NCBI GenBank assembly: GCA_947472885.1
Contig: CANJBX010000017.1
Span: 1 to 64,000, forward strand
Reading direction: 5' to 3'
DNA: 64,000 nt
Source: Hyphomicrobiaceae bacterium
Lineage (GTDB): Bacteria > Pseudomonadota > Alphaproteobacteria > Rhizobiales > Xanthobacteraceae
The notes under the pieces are model-generated. The model was given only the letters and a program-made list of their open reading frames with translations. It made no database searches and had not been told where the DNA came from. Shown one piece after another: positions 1-8,584 of the stretch. Numbering within the stretch: the stretch's first letter is position 1; every line of letters begins with the position of its first letter. Position numbers and translations under genes: made by a program.

Positions 1-116
1 TGACCCACATCCATTCCCGTCTTTTTATGATTCTTGAGCAGATCTTGGCCCAGGGGGCGCCGGTTCCTTTGGATGTCGAAGTTCCCAATAGCACCCTGAT
101 TTCAGTAGAAATCTGA
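1..116 (+). CDS. C-terminal tail of an unidentified protein, cut by window edge
   Basis: The frame starting at base 3 stays open until a TGA at 114-116 and encodes 37 residues ending in STLISVEI. I do not recognise the family. The only internal ATG is at 27. The other two forward frames are closed by stops at 28 (frame 1) and 35 (frame 2), so if this stretch is coding it is this frame. It abuts, in a different frame, the retron-type TOPRIM remnant, so a recombination junction probably lies near 106-130. It could equally be non-coding debris. Confidence 0.3.
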   Translation, partial: THIHSRLFMILEQILAQGAPVPLDVEVPNSTLISVEI

Positions 117-771
117 GCCCCCGATCGGTTTTTTCAACATCCTGCTAATTGTCTGTGAAGGTAAAACGGACAATGTGTATTTGAAATTTGCATTGCGCAG
201 TCTCGTCGCATTTCACCCAAAGTTGGGACAAAAGACGATTAAGGGATTTCAAAGCGCGATTGCGTTCTTGAGCTACATGAACAAGGCACATAAAATAATT
301 GAACTTGGCGGCGGCGCGGGTGATCTGAAGTTTTTTATTTTGCGTTATGCGAGCAATCTAAAGAAATTCCAGCACCGTCCGCTAAAGCACCCAGTCATTG
401 TTATTCTCGATAATGACGGCGCCGCTAAAGACGTCTTCAATATGATCAAAAAGACATACAAAATTACGATAACTCCCAGCTCCCCCGAGTTGTTTTTTCA
501 CATCGCTGATAACCTGTACTTGGTCAAAACACCGCTCTCGGCTCCGCGTATTGAAGACCTTTTTGACCCATCACTTTTGAAAACTGAAATAGAGGGAAAG
601 AAATTTAATCCCGACAAAGAGCATGAGGCCGTTGGTGAATACGGAAAGGCGATATTTGCTGATAAAGTTGTTCGTCCCAATGCTGACAAGATCGATTTTT
701 CAAAATTTGCGCCTCTGCTGGAGAGCATTTCGGCTGCCATGGATCATTATAAGCCTCCAACAACCGCCTAG
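109..771 (+). pseudogene. Retron Ec67-family protein, C-terminal TOPRIM domain only (RT part missing)
   Basis: The frame is open from 109 (just after a TAG at 106) to the TAG ending at 771. It begins with the TOPRIM signature VCEGKTDNVYLK (bases 151-186), whose catalytic Glu is at 157-159. It continues with ELGGGAGDLKFF, the acidic ILDND motif (409-417), NLYLVKTPLS, EGKKFN, EYGKAIFA and a C-terminus ending DHYKP. From memory this order matches the C-terminal half of the Ec67 retron reverse transcriptase, a fused RT-TOPRIM anti-phage protein. The RT domain and its YxDD motif are absent: all upstream frames are closed or unrelated. A GTG at 175 could start a 198-residue product, but that would lack the catalytic Glu; no ATG precedes it. 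I read it as a 5'-truncated remnant. Its AT-rich codons differ from its neighbours, which suggests transfer. Confidence 0.8.
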
Positions 772-830
772 TAGGGCAGTCTAGCCAAGGCCCCATCGGA
801 AGCTCCGCAAGGGCGCCCACCCCTCTTTTC

Positions 831-859
831 TTGACACTTTCCCCCTCTGCGGCCATAAC
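831..859 (+). promoter_or_regulatory. Probable promoter of rplU-rpmA
   Basis: A perfect -35 TTGACA (831-836) is followed, after 17 bases, by CATAAC (854-859), a good match to alphaproteobacterial housekeeping promoters. It lies about 135 bases before the rplU start, leaving a long leader that contains a strong hairpin. Confidence 0.55.
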
Positions 860-870
860 CTCCCCCAGCA

Positions 871-890
871 GCGCGGGAATTTTCCCGCGC
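871..890 (+). other. Perfect hairpin in the rplU leader
   Basis: GCGCGGGAA (871-879) pairs exactly with TTCCCGCGC (882-890), and GCTTTGTTA follows. It sits just downstream of the predicted start of transcription. It could be an attenuator, an mRNA-stability element or an autoregulatory site of the L21 operon; a 3'-end hairpin of the upstream remnant is also possible. Confidence 0.4.
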
Positions 891-993
891 GCTTTGTTAT
901 GGCCGTCCAATATGGCCAAAAACAATTGAAAAATCAGTTGGTTAGGCGCCCCACCCTCCAGGCGGGCGTCAAGGCCAATCACGAGGCAAGACC

Positions 994-1491
994 ATGTTCG
1001 CAGTCATCAAAACAGGCGGCAAGCAGTACCGCGTTGCCCCCGACGAGACCCTCAAGGTCGCCCGCCTCGACAGCGCGCCGGGCACCATTGTCCAGCTCGG
1101 CAACGTGCTGATGGTCGGCGGCGACACCCCCGTGCTTGGCAACCCGGTTGCCGGCGCGGCTGTGGCCGTCGAAGTCATCGCCCACGAGCGCGGCGACAAG
1201 GTCATTTCGTTCAAGAAGCGCCGCCGCAAGAACTCGCGCCGCAAGCGCGGTTATCGCGACGAATACACGCTGATCCGCGTCACCGAAATTCTCACCGATG
1301 GCAAGAAGCCGACGGTCGAAGCCCGCAAGAAGCCGGAACCCAAGCCGAAGGCTGAAGTTGCCGAGGGCGACGACACCGCGAAGAAGCCGGTGAAGAAGGC
1401 CGCTGCCAAGAAAACCGCAGCCAAGCCGGCAGCGAAGGCAAAGGCCCCCGCCAAGGCGAAAGCCGCGGCGAAGCCCAAGGCTAAAAAGTAA
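994..1491 (+). CDS. rplU: 50S ribosomal protein L21 with Lys/Ala-rich tail
   Basis: L21 binds 23S rRNA in the large subunit. The start MFAVIKTGGKQYRV and the basic block KKRRRKNSRRKRGYRD (about residues 74-89) are family hallmarks. The bacterial core is about 103 residues; this protein has 165. The extra C-terminal ~60 residues are almost only Lys, Ala and Pro, a tail seen in many Hyphomicrobiales L21 proteins that probably adds rRNA or histone-like contacts. It is followed by rpmA after 105 bases, the usual order, with obgE further downstream. Confidence 0.97.
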   Translation: MFAVIKTGGKQYRVAPDETLKVARLDSAPGTIVQLGNVLMVGGDTPVLGNPVAGAAVAVEVIAHERGDKVISFKKRRRKNSRRKRGYRDEYTLIRVTEILTDGKKPTVEARKKPEPKPKAEVAEGDDTAKKPVKKAAAKKTAAKPAAKAKAPAKAKAAAKPKAKK

Positions 1492-1596
1492 AGCATGCCA
1501 AGAAGTAAGCGCCCAAGCAACGCCAACGTAATTCAATCGACCGGCTCCCGTTAAACTCCGGTCACAGTGACAAGCTAATCAGGTTCGGAGGCTCTC

Positions 1597-1866
1597 ATGG
1601 CCCATAAAAAAGCAGGCGGCTCCTCTCGCAACGGCCGCGACTCTCCCGGCCAGCGCCTGGGCGTGAAGTTGTTTGGCGGCCAGCGCGTCAACGCGGGCGG
1701 CATCATCGTGCGCCAGCGCGGCTACCAGTGGCATCCGGGTGAGAACGTCGGCGTCGGCCGCGATCACACCCTGTTCGCGCTTATCGACGGCCGCATTGCC
1801 TATCGCACTAAAGCGAAGGACCGCACCTTTGTATCGGTAGAACCGAACGCAGAGGCCGCAGAGTAA
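1597..1866 (+). CDS. rpmA: 50S ribosomal protein L27
   Basis: This is an 89-residue protein starting [16 protein letters not shown], the invariant N-terminus of L27, which reaches toward the peptidyl transferase centre and contacts the tRNA acceptor ends. GGAGG sits 5-9 bases before the ATG. There is no Firmicute-type N-terminal pre-sequence. Its length is normal (E. coli 85). It forms an operon with rplU and is closed by a clear terminator at 1941-1979. Confidence 0.98.
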   Translation: MAHKKAGGSSRNGRDSPGQRLGVKLFGGQRVNAGGIIVRQRGYQWHPGENVGVGRDHTLFALIDGRIAYRTKAKDRTFVSVEPNAEAAE

Positions 1867-1940
1867 AAGGTAGATCCAAAATTCGAGGGTCTGCCGGACA
1901 TTCCAGTCAAACCGGCAGAACCTCACCAGGGGTTCCTTGC

Positions 1941-1979
1941 AAAGGGGAGACGGGAAACCGGCTCCCCTTTCGCTTTCTT
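1941..1979 (+). terminator. Rho-independent terminator after rpmA
   Basis: AAAGGGGAG (1941-1949) pairs perfectly with CTCCCCTTT (1962-1970). An inner CGG-GAAA-CCG stem carries a GNRA tetraloop, and CGCTTTCTT follows. It ends the rplU-rpmA transcript. Confidence 0.8.
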
Positions 1980-2012
1980 ACCCACCCTGACGACAACCAA
2001 AGAAACCCCGTC

Positions 2013-2608
2013 ATGACCTTGCTGGAACACACCACACCGAACTTGAGGGAAGGCTGTAACTCCGTCCTCGAGACAGAGCGGCTGGTTTTGCGTGCGCCGC
2101 GCTACGAGGACATTAAACTTGTAGCCAAGCTCGCTAACGACCGCCGCGTCGCAGAGAACACGCTGGCCATTCCCCATCCCTATGGCGTGAAAGACGCCGA
2201 AGCATGGATCGCCGCCACCAACACACGGCCGGGCGAAGAAACCTTTTTGATCGAGCGCGAAGGCGATGTCGTCGGCGCGTGCGGATTTGATTTGCGCGGC
2301 GGGCCGGAGCCGGAGATCGGCTATTGGCTCGGCGTGCCGTACTGGGGCCAGGGCTATGCGACCGAAGCCGCCCGCGCGCTGGTCGATACGCATTCGACAT
2401 GCGCGGCCACGCAGCGGTGCAGGCCGGCGCGCGCGTCAGCAATCCGCGCTCGCGCCGCGTCCTTGAGAAATGCGGCTTCCAGTGGTCGGGCGTCGTGTTG
2501 CGGCGTTTCCACGCCATCAACTCGTCGGCGCCGAGCGACCGCTTCCGGCTCGAACGGGGGATCTGGTCTTCGCTCAAGGCATGGCGGCCAACCCGCCAAA
2601 TCGCTTGA
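2013..2608 (+). pseudogene. GNAT-family acetyltransferase (RimJ/RimL-like), frameshifted
   Basis: The first part (from 2013) reads LETERLVLRAPRYEDI, then GDVVGACGFDLR, IGYWLGVPYWGQGYATEAARALVD, the acetyl-CoA-binding core of RimJ/RimL-type GNATs. After VD the frame is lost. Family sequence resumes in another frame as YAFDMRGHAAV, ARVSNPRSRRVLEKCGF and ends at a TGA at 2606-2608. One missing T between 2387 and 2388 (GATAC where GATTAC would restore Asp-Tyr) explains the break. Without repair, frame 1 runs on to 2684 as low-complexity Arg/Ser sequence. A GNAT gene between rpmA and obgE is common in Hyphomicrobiales. A recent mutation and a sequencing error are both possible. Confidence 0.8.
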
Positions 2609-2680
2609 GATAGCGGGAACCTGTCGCGTAGATTGCGCGCCGATTGAATTTGCAGATCGGCGCGCATGGCGGGACACCGG

Positions 2681-3682
2681 ATGATGGATCGACGAAACCT
2701 CCTGCTGGCGGCGGCAAGCCTGCCGCTCGCCAGCCTTCCGCTCATCGCTGGCGCGCAGGCGCAGACTGCTGCGCAGGACATTTTCCCGACCCGTCCCATC
2801 ACCGTCGTGGTGCCCTATCCGCCCGCGGGATCGGTCGATCTCGTCGCGCGTGCGCTCGGCGAGCAGACGACGCAAAGCCTCCACCAGCAGATCGTCGTTG
2901 AAAATCGCGGCGGTGGCGGCGGCGCGGTGGCCACACAATCGGTCGCGATTGCAGACCCCGACGGCTATCGCATCGTACTCGGCACCCAGCAGACCCACGG
3001 CACCAACGAAGCCTTGCTGCCGAACATCGGCTATCGCGCGGCCGTGAGCTTCACGCCGGTGTGCGGCATCTGCACGGTGCCGCATGCGCTGGTCGTCAAG
3101 CGCGGCCTGCCCGCGATCAACGCCGCCGAACTCATCACGCTGCTCAAGCGCGAGCCGGGCAAGTTCAACTATGGCTCGACCGGCAACGGTTCGTCGTCGC
3201 ATCTTGCCGCCGAACTGTTCAAGATCCGCACCGGCGTCGATGCGCAGCATGTGCCCTATCGCGGCGGCGGGCCGCTGGCGCTGGACCTTGTCGCCGGCAT
3301 TGTCGATTTCAGTTTCATCGCGGTCGCCAATATTCTGGGACAGATCCAGAGCGGCCTCGTGAAGCCGCTGGCGATTGCATCGTCTTCGCGCGTGCCGGTG
3401 CTGCCCGACGTGCCGACCCTGACCGAGGCCGGCGTGGCGGAAGTCGATGCGGACGCATGGTTTGCGTATTTTGCGCCGGCCAAAACACCGCCGGAGCGTG
3501 TCGCCATCCTCGCCGCAGCAATCGAAAAGGCGCTGGCGCAGCCCGCCATCCGCGAGACCTTCAACCGCAACGCCGTGGTCATGCGCTGGCGTCCCCCAGC
3601 CGAAATGCCGGCCTTCGTGGCGTCGGAAGTCCGCAAATGGGCGGAAGTGGTCAAGGCGTCCGGGGCCAAGGCGGACCTGTAA
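2681..3682 (+). CDS. Bug-family (TctC) substrate-binding protein
   Basis: This is a periplasmic binding protein of the tripartite tricarboxylate transporter family, about 333 residues. The start MMDRRNLLLAAASLPLA is a signal peptide with a twin-Arg pair; cleavage is likely after AGAQAQ. The family signature PTRPITVVVPYPPAGSVDLVAR follows, then GSTGNGSSSHLAAELF and the VPYRGGGP ligand-loop motif. ATGs at 2666, 2681 and 2684 are possible; 2681/2684 sit right before the signal peptide. The ligand (a carboxylate or aromatic acid) cannot be told. No TctA/TctB membrane genes are in the window, which is usual for the many orphan Bug genes. Confidence 0.9.
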   Translation: MMDRRNLLLAAASLPLASLPLIAGAQAQTAAQDIFPTRPITVVVPYPPAGSVDLVARALGEQTTQSLHQQIVVENRGGGGGAVATQSVAIADPDGYRIVLGTQQTHGTNEALLPNIGYRAAVSFTPVCGICTVPHALVVKRGLPAINAAELITLLKREPGKFNYGSTGNGSSSHLAAELFKIRTGVDAQHVPYRGGGPLALDLVAGIVDFSFIAVANILGQIQSGLVKPLAIASSSRVPVLPDVPTLTEAGVAEVDADAWFAYFAPAKTPPERVAILAAAIEKALAQPAIRETFNRNAVVMRWRPPAEMPAFVASEVRKWAEVVKASGAKADL

Positions 3683-3812
3683 TAATCGCCCGCAAACCCG
3701 CCGATCTGCCTGTAGCTGCCCAAAAGCTGCCGATTTAAGCATTTAATCCGTTTTGGCGGGTGCGCGGCCATTTCGGCCTTGTGCCTGCCCGCAGCACCCG
3801 TAGAAGTCCGTC

Positions 3813-4850
3813 ATGAAATTTCTCGACCAGGCCAAGATCTATATTTTCTCGGGCGCGGGCGGCGCCGGCTCGGTGTCGTTCCGGCGCGAGAAATTCATCG
3901 AATTCGGCGGCCCTGACGGCGGCAACGGCGGGCATGGCGGCGACGTCATCGCCGAATGCGTCAACGGCCTCAACACGCTGATCGACTATCGCTACCAGCA
4001 GCATTTCAAGGCCCAGACCGGCGGCCATGGCATGGGCCAGAACCGTTCGGGCGCGGGCGGCAAGGACATCATCCTGAAAGTGCCCCGCGGCACGCAGGTA
4101 TTCGCCGAAGACAACGAAACCCTGCTCGCCGACCTCACCGAATACGGACAGCGCGTGATCCTCGCCAAGGGCGGCAATGGCGGCTTCGGCAACCAGCATT
4201 TCAAGTCGTCGGTCAATCGCACACCACGCAACGCCAATCCCGGATTGCCGGGCGAGGAGCGCACGCTGTGGCTGCGCCTCAAGCTGATCGCCGACGCCGG
4301 TCTTGTCGGATTGCCGAACGCCGGCAAGTCAACGTTCCTCGCGGCGGTCAGCGCGGCAAAGCCCAAGATCGCCGATTATCCGTTCACGACCCTGCATCCG
4401 CAGCTTGGCGTGGTCGCTGTCAATACGCGCGAGTTCATTCTGGCGGACATTCCCGGACTGATCGAAGGCGCGCATGAAGGCATCGGCCTCGGCGACCGAT
4501 TCCTCGGTCATGTCGAACGCTGCCGCGTGCTGCTGCATCTGATCGACGGCACCTGCGAACACGCCGGCAAGGCGTACAAAACCGTGCGCACCGAACTCGA
4601 AGCCTATGGCAACGAGCTCATCGACAAGGTGGAGATCGTCGCGATCAACAAGGCCGATGCGATGTCGCCGGAGCAGCTCAAGGAACAGGTTGCGCGGCTC
4701 AAGCGCGCGTCCAAGAAAACACCGATGGTATTGTCGGCGGTGTCAGGCAAGGGCGTGCCGGAAGTGCTGCGCGCATTATTGAAGATCATCGACGGCGCGA
4801 AAGCCGACGAAGACGTGCCGGTCGAAACCGAGTGGCATCCCGAAGCCTGA
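3813..4850 (+). CDS. obgE: GTPase Obg/CgtA, ribosome assembly
   Basis: Obg binds the 50S subunit and acts in ribosome maturation and stress control. Residues 1-160 form the glycine-rich Obg fold ([30 protein letters not shown]). The G domain has G1 GLPNAGKS (166-173), switch [11 protein letters not shown] (212-220) and G4 NKAD (279-282). At 345 residues it has the short C-terminus usual in alphaproteobacteria. Its neighbours are typical: rplU-rpmA upstream, proB downstream. Confidence 0.97.
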   Translation: MKFLDQAKIYIFSGAGGAGSVSFRREKFIEFGGPDGGNGGHGGDVIAECVNGLNTLIDYRYQQHFKAQTGGHGMGQNRSGAGGKDIILKVPRGTQVFAEDNETLLADLTEYGQRVILAKGGNGGFGNQHFKSSVNRTPRNANPGLPGEERTLWLRLKLIADAGLVGLPNAGKSTFLAAVSAAKPKIADYPFTTLHPQLGVVAVNTREFILADIPGLIEGAHEGIGLGDRFLGHVERCRVLLHLIDGTCEHAGKAYKTVRTELEAYGNELIDKVEIVAINKADAMSPEQLKEQVARLKRASKKTPMVLSAVSGKGVPEVLRALLKIIDGAKADEDVPVETEWHPEA

Positions 4851-5013
4851 TTTAGCTTCGGTACTCACCAACCATTCAAAATGGTTCCGCTGCATGGCGG
4901 ACATTCCACCGCGATGTTTTCGCGCGGTGACGCAGTATGACCATCTTTCGCCCCACATATATTACGCACAGATCGAAGCCTCACGCCCTTCATGAAAAGA
5001 GAGGCTATTCGAG

Positions 5014-6780
5014 ATGTGTGGACTATGTGGTGAAATACGCTTTGACGAAGGTCAGACGAGCGCGAGTGCGCTTGAGAAGATGGTCGATTCGCTTAAAGCC
5101 CGCGGACCCGATTCCGGCGGCATCTTCCTTAACAACAGTGCGGCGATTGGCCACCGGCGGCTGAGCATCATCGATCTCAGCCTGACATCGCAGCAACCGA
5201 TGATCGATTCCGAACTTGGTCTCGCCATCGCGTTCAACGGCTGTATCTACAATTTCCGTGAACTGCGCCGCGAGCTGCAGGGCAAGGGTTATCGCTTCTT
5301 TTCCGATGGCGACACCGAGGTCATTCTCAAGGCGTATCACGCCTGGGGGCCGCGCTGCGCGGAGCGTTTCCACGGCATGTTCGCCTACGCCATTCTGGAA
5401 CGGAACAGCGGCCGCGCCGTGCTGACGCGCGACCGGCTTGGCATCAAGCCGCTGTATTATTCGGAGCAAGGCAAGACGCTGCGCTTCGCTTCAACCCTGC
5501 CGGCATTGCTGGCGGCCGGCGGCGTCGATACGGAAATCGATCCAGTCGCACTGCATCACTACATGTCGTTTCACGCCGTGGTGCCTGCACCGATGACGAT
5601 TCTGAAAGGTGTGCGAAAGCTCGCCCCGGCGACGATCCTCACCATCGAACCGAACGGCAAGCGCCGCAGCGAAACGTTCTGGAAACTGAACGCCAGGCCG
5701 CAGGATCGCGTGCTGAGCGAAGGCGAATGGCGCGAGGCTGTGCAAGAAGCGATGCAGACGTCGATCCGGCGCAGGCGCGTCGCCGACGTTCCGGTCGGTG
5801 TGCTGCTTTCCGGCGGGCTCGACAGCTCGCTGGTCACGGCGCTGCTTGCCAAGAACGGCCAGAAGGATCTCAAGACCTTCTCCATCGGCTTCGAGAGTGT
5901 GCGCGACATCGCGGGTGACGAGTTTCATTACTCAGACCTCATCGCGCACGAATTCGGCACCGACCACCACCGCATCCAGATCGACGCTTCGCGGACCTTG
6001 TCGTCCATGCCGGGTGCGATTGAGGCGATGTCGGAGCCGATGATGAGCCACGACGCCATCGGCTTCTACCTGCTGTCCGAGGAAGTCTCGCGCCACATCA
6101 AGGTGGTGCTGAGCGGTCAGGGCGCCGACGAAATCTTCGGCGGCTACCACTGGTATCCGAACATGATGCGCACTAACGACGCGACGAGCGAATACGCGCG
6201 CATCTATTTCGACCGCAATCACGAGGAAATGGAGCGCACGCTGTCGCCACGTTTCGTCAATGGCGATCACAGCCGGCGTTTCGTCGAACAGTATTTCGAC
6301 AAGCTCGGCGACATGCAGCCGGTCGACAAGGCGCTGCGCATCGACACCGAGATCATGCTGGTCGACGATCCGGTCAAGCGCGTGGACAACATGACCATGG
6401 CGTGGGGTCTGGAAGCGCGTGTGCCGTTCCTCGACCATGAACTGGTCGAACTCGCCTCCAGCATGCCGGCGGGCCTGAAGGTACGCGATGGCGGCAAGCA
6501 CATCCTCAAGGAAGCTTCGCGCGGCATCGTGCCGGACGAGATCATCGACCGGCCGAAGGGATATTTCCCGCTGCCGGCGCTGAAGTACCTGCAGGGGCCG
6601 TATCTCGACTTCGTGCGAGACACGCTCAACGCGCCGGAAGCGCGCAAGCGCGACCTGTTCCAGCGCGATTACGTGGACAACATGCTGGCCAGCCCGGAAG
6701 ACAGCCTGACGCCCAAGGGCCACTCCAAGCTGTGGCAGGCGGCCTTGCTGGAATCCTGGCTGCAAACCCACGGGATTTAA
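5014..6780 (+). CDS. asnO: Asparagine synthetase-like amidotransferase, N-acetylglutaminylglutamine type
   Basis: This class II glutamine amidotransferase has 588 residues. The N-terminal nucleophile is Cys2 (MCGLCGEIRF), followed by GHRRLSIIDLS, FNGCIYN and GDTEVILKAYHAWG, with an ATP-pyrophosphatase motif LSGGLDSS at about 265-272. The stretches GHRRLSIIDLS, VDTEIDPVALHHYMSFHAV and VPAPMTILKGVRKL fit the subfamily that makes the osmoprotectant dipeptide N-acetylglutaminylglutamine amide, rather than housekeeping AsnB. The partner synthetase is not in this window, so the specific role is inferred. It lies between obgE and proB, the latter also an osmolyte-pathway enzyme. A weak terminator follows. 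Confidence 0.8.
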   Translation: MCGLCGEIRFDEGQTSASALEKMVDSLKARGPDSGGIFLNNSAAIGHRRLSIIDLSLTSQQPMIDSELGLAIAFNGCIYNFRELRRELQGKGYRFFSDGDTEVILKAYHAWGPRCAERFHGMFAYAILERNSGRAVLTRDRLGIKPLYYSEQGKTLRFASTLPALLAAGGVDTEIDPVALHHYMSFHAVVPAPMTILKGVRKLAPATILTIEPNGKRRSETFWKLNARPQDRVLSEGEWREAVQEAMQTSIRRRRVADVPVGVLLSGGLDSSLVTALLAKNGQKDLKTFSIGFESVRDIAGDEFHYSDLIAHEFGTDHHRIQIDASRTLSSMPGAIEAMSEPMMSHDAIGFYLLSEEVSRHIKVVLSGQGADEIFGGYHWYPNMMRTNDATSEYARIYFDRNHEEMERTLSPRFVNGDHSRRFVEQYFDKLGDMQPVDKALRIDTEIMLVDDPVKRVDNMTMAWGLEARVPFLDHELVELASSMPAGLKVRDGGKHILKEASRGIVPDEIIDRPKGYFPLPALKYLQGPYLDFVRDTLNAPEARKRDLFQRDYVDNMLASPEDSLTPKGHSKLWQAALLESWLQTHGI

Positions 6781-6819
6781 GGTCACCGTCTGGCAGCAGG
6801 CTTAACCTTTCGCTTTGCA

Positions 6820-6847
6820 GGGCCGCCCTTTTGGGGCGGTCCTTATT
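6820..6847 (+). terminator. Terminator-like hairpin after asnO
   Basis: GGGCCGCCC (6820-6828) pairs with GGGCGGTCC (6834-6842) with one wobble pair, and TTATTG follows. The short U-rich tract makes it only moderately convincing. It separates asnO from proB. Confidence 0.5.
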
Positions 6848-6912
6848 GCGAATATCCGGCCTATGTGGGACAGGGTTTGGCATCCATTCACTAAAAAAGC
6901 GCCACCCGTCTC

Positions 6913-8043
6913 ATGTCCCGCCAAGCTCCCGCCATCGCCGACTTCCGGCGCATCGTCATCAAGGTCGGCTCCTCGCTGCTGGTCGATGCCGAGGCCGGCC
7001 GCGTCAAGGAAGTCTGGCTTGCCTCACTGGTGGCGGATGTCGCGCGCCTGCACGCCGCCAAGCGCGATGTGCTGATCGTGTCGTCGGGTTCGATTGCGCT
7101 CGGCCGTTCGGTGCTGAAGCTGCCGAAGGGATCGCTCAGGCTTGAGGACAGTCAGGCCGCCGCCGCCGTCGGGCAGATCGCACTCGCACGCACATGGTCC
7201 GAGGCGCTCAGCCGTCACGGCATTCAGGCAGGCCAGGTGCTGGTGACGCTGGGCGACACCGAGGAGCGCCGCCGCTATCTCAACGCGCGCTCGACGCTGG
7301 ACAAGATGATGGAATGGGGCGTGGTGCCCGTCATCAACGAGAACGACACGGTTGCCACCAACGAAATCCGCTACGGCGACAATGATCGCCTTGCCGCGCG
7401 TGTCGCCACCATGGCGAGCGCGGACCTGCTGGTGCTGCTCTCCGACATCGACGGGCTTTACGACGCGCCGCCCGGCGGCAACGCGCAAGCCAGGCTGGTG
7501 CCGCTGGTCGAGCGCATCACGCCCGAAATCGAAGCCATGGCGGGTGTTGCGAATTCCGAACTCTCGCGCGGCGGCATGCAGACCAAGATCGAGGCCGGCA
7601 AGATCGCCACCTCCTCCGGCACGCACATGGTGATCGCGTCGGGCAAGGTCGAACATCCGATCACGGCGATTGAAGACGGCGGTCCCTGTACGTGGTTCCT
7701 GACGCCGGCCAATCCGATTACGTCGCGCAAACGCTGGATCGCCGGCACGCTGGAGCCGCGCGGCACGCTGACCATCGACGCCGGCGCTGCCGCCGCGCTG
7801 CGGATGGGACGCAGCCTGCTTCCCGCCGGCGTCATCCGCGTCGATGGGCAGTTCTCGCGCGGCGACGCCGTGATCGTGCGCGGGCCTGACACCGCCGAGA
7901 TCGGCCGCGGCCTTGTCGCTTTCGATGTCGAGGATGCCGAGAAAATCCGCGGCCGTTCGTCGTCGGATATCATGTCGATCCTCGGCTATGACGGCCGGGT
8001 CGAGATGATTCATCGCGACGATCTGGTCGTGAACCGGGACTGA
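6913..8043 (+). CDS. proB: Glutamate 5-kinase
   Basis: It phosphorylates glutamate, the first step of proline synthesis. At 376 residues it has an amino-acid kinase domain ([12 protein letters not shown] near residue 16, [36 protein letters not shown]) followed by a C-terminal PUA domain from about residue 285 ([30 protein letters not shown]). The PUA domain is present as in E. coli ProB. In relatives obgE-proB-proA-nadD is one block; here asnO is inserted before proB and proA does not follow. Confidence 0.97.
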   Translation: MSRQAPAIADFRRIVIKVGSSLLVDAEAGRVKEVWLASLVADVARLHAAKRDVLIVSSGSIALGRSVLKLPKGSLRLEDSQAAAAVGQIALARTWSEALSRHGIQAGQVLVTLGDTEERRRYLNARSTLDKMMEWGVVPVINENDTVATNEIRYGDNDRLAARVATMASADLLVLLSDIDGLYDAPPGGNAQARLVPLVERITPEIEAMAGVANSELSRGGMQTKIEAGKIATSSGTHMVIASGKVEHPITAIEDGGPCTWFLTPANPITSRKRWIAGTLEPRGTLTIDAGAAAALRMGRSLLPAGVIRVDGQFSRGDAVIVRGPDTAEIGRGLVAFDVEDAEKIRGRSSSDIMSILGYDGRVEMIHRDDLVVNRD

Positions 8044-8054
8044 CCTTTTACTTC

Positions 8055-8324
8055 CTATTCACGCGAACGCTTCTGGCGGCGCGGAGGCTGCACCGGCGGC
8101 TCGACGTAAAACGGATTGCGCCCGCAATAGCCCTGCTGGCCGCTGATGGTCGCCCTGCATTGTTCCAGCGTGGAGGACCCGCAGCTCGGCGCATTGCCCG
8201 AGTCGGAGCCGGCGTAATAAGCGCACCACGGGTACACGATGGTTGCGGCGCCGGGCTTCACGGCATTGGCCTGGACCAGCAAGGCGACAACCGCCGCCCC
8301 GAGGGGATGAGTGATCTTCCGCAT
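8055..8324 (-). CDS. DUF3551 small exported protein
   Basis: This 89-residue protein has a signal peptide (RKITHPLGAAVVALLVQANAV) and the DUF3551 pattern: YPWCAYY, four spaced Cys, STLEQCRATISGQQGYCGRNPFY. The family is small, of unknown function, and highly expanded in Bradyrhizobium-type bacteria. The conserved Cys suggest a disulfide-bonded periplasmic protein. It is convergent with proB (11 bases apart) and divergent from argG. The C-terminus is Pro/Arg-rich. Confidence 0.85.
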   Translation of the reverse strand: MRKITHPLGAAVVALLVQANAVKPGAATIVYPWCAYYAGSDSGNAPSCGSSTLEQCRATISGQQGYCGRNPFYVEPPVQPPRRQKRSRE

Positions 8325-8584
8325 GGGGTGTTCCTCTTCAATTCAGTCTGCGTTGCCGCCCGCCGGTCCAGCATAGCGCCCTTGGACCAAGGCCGCAAAA
8401 GCGGCTGCCAAAGCAGCGTTTCAAGGGCATTTCGAGCGCGCCGGATGCGGGTTCCGCCCGTGGCTTGCCCTGCCCGCCTTGCCGGTTTATTGCACCCCCA
8501 ACGACGGCTATACCTCTTGCCTGCGCCTGCGGCCTCCGGGCCTTTCGCAGGCTTCTCTTAACTGGCTGATTGGACTTATCGCAG

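Noticed and set aside
109-771. Complete retron (ncRNA, RT, effector)
   Set aside because: No RT motif and no msr/msd structure is present within the window; only the TOPRIM end remains.
2354-3742. 462-codon minus-strand frame over the GNAT and Bug genes
   Set aside because: Spans two genes with clear families on the plus strand and shows only skewed composition.
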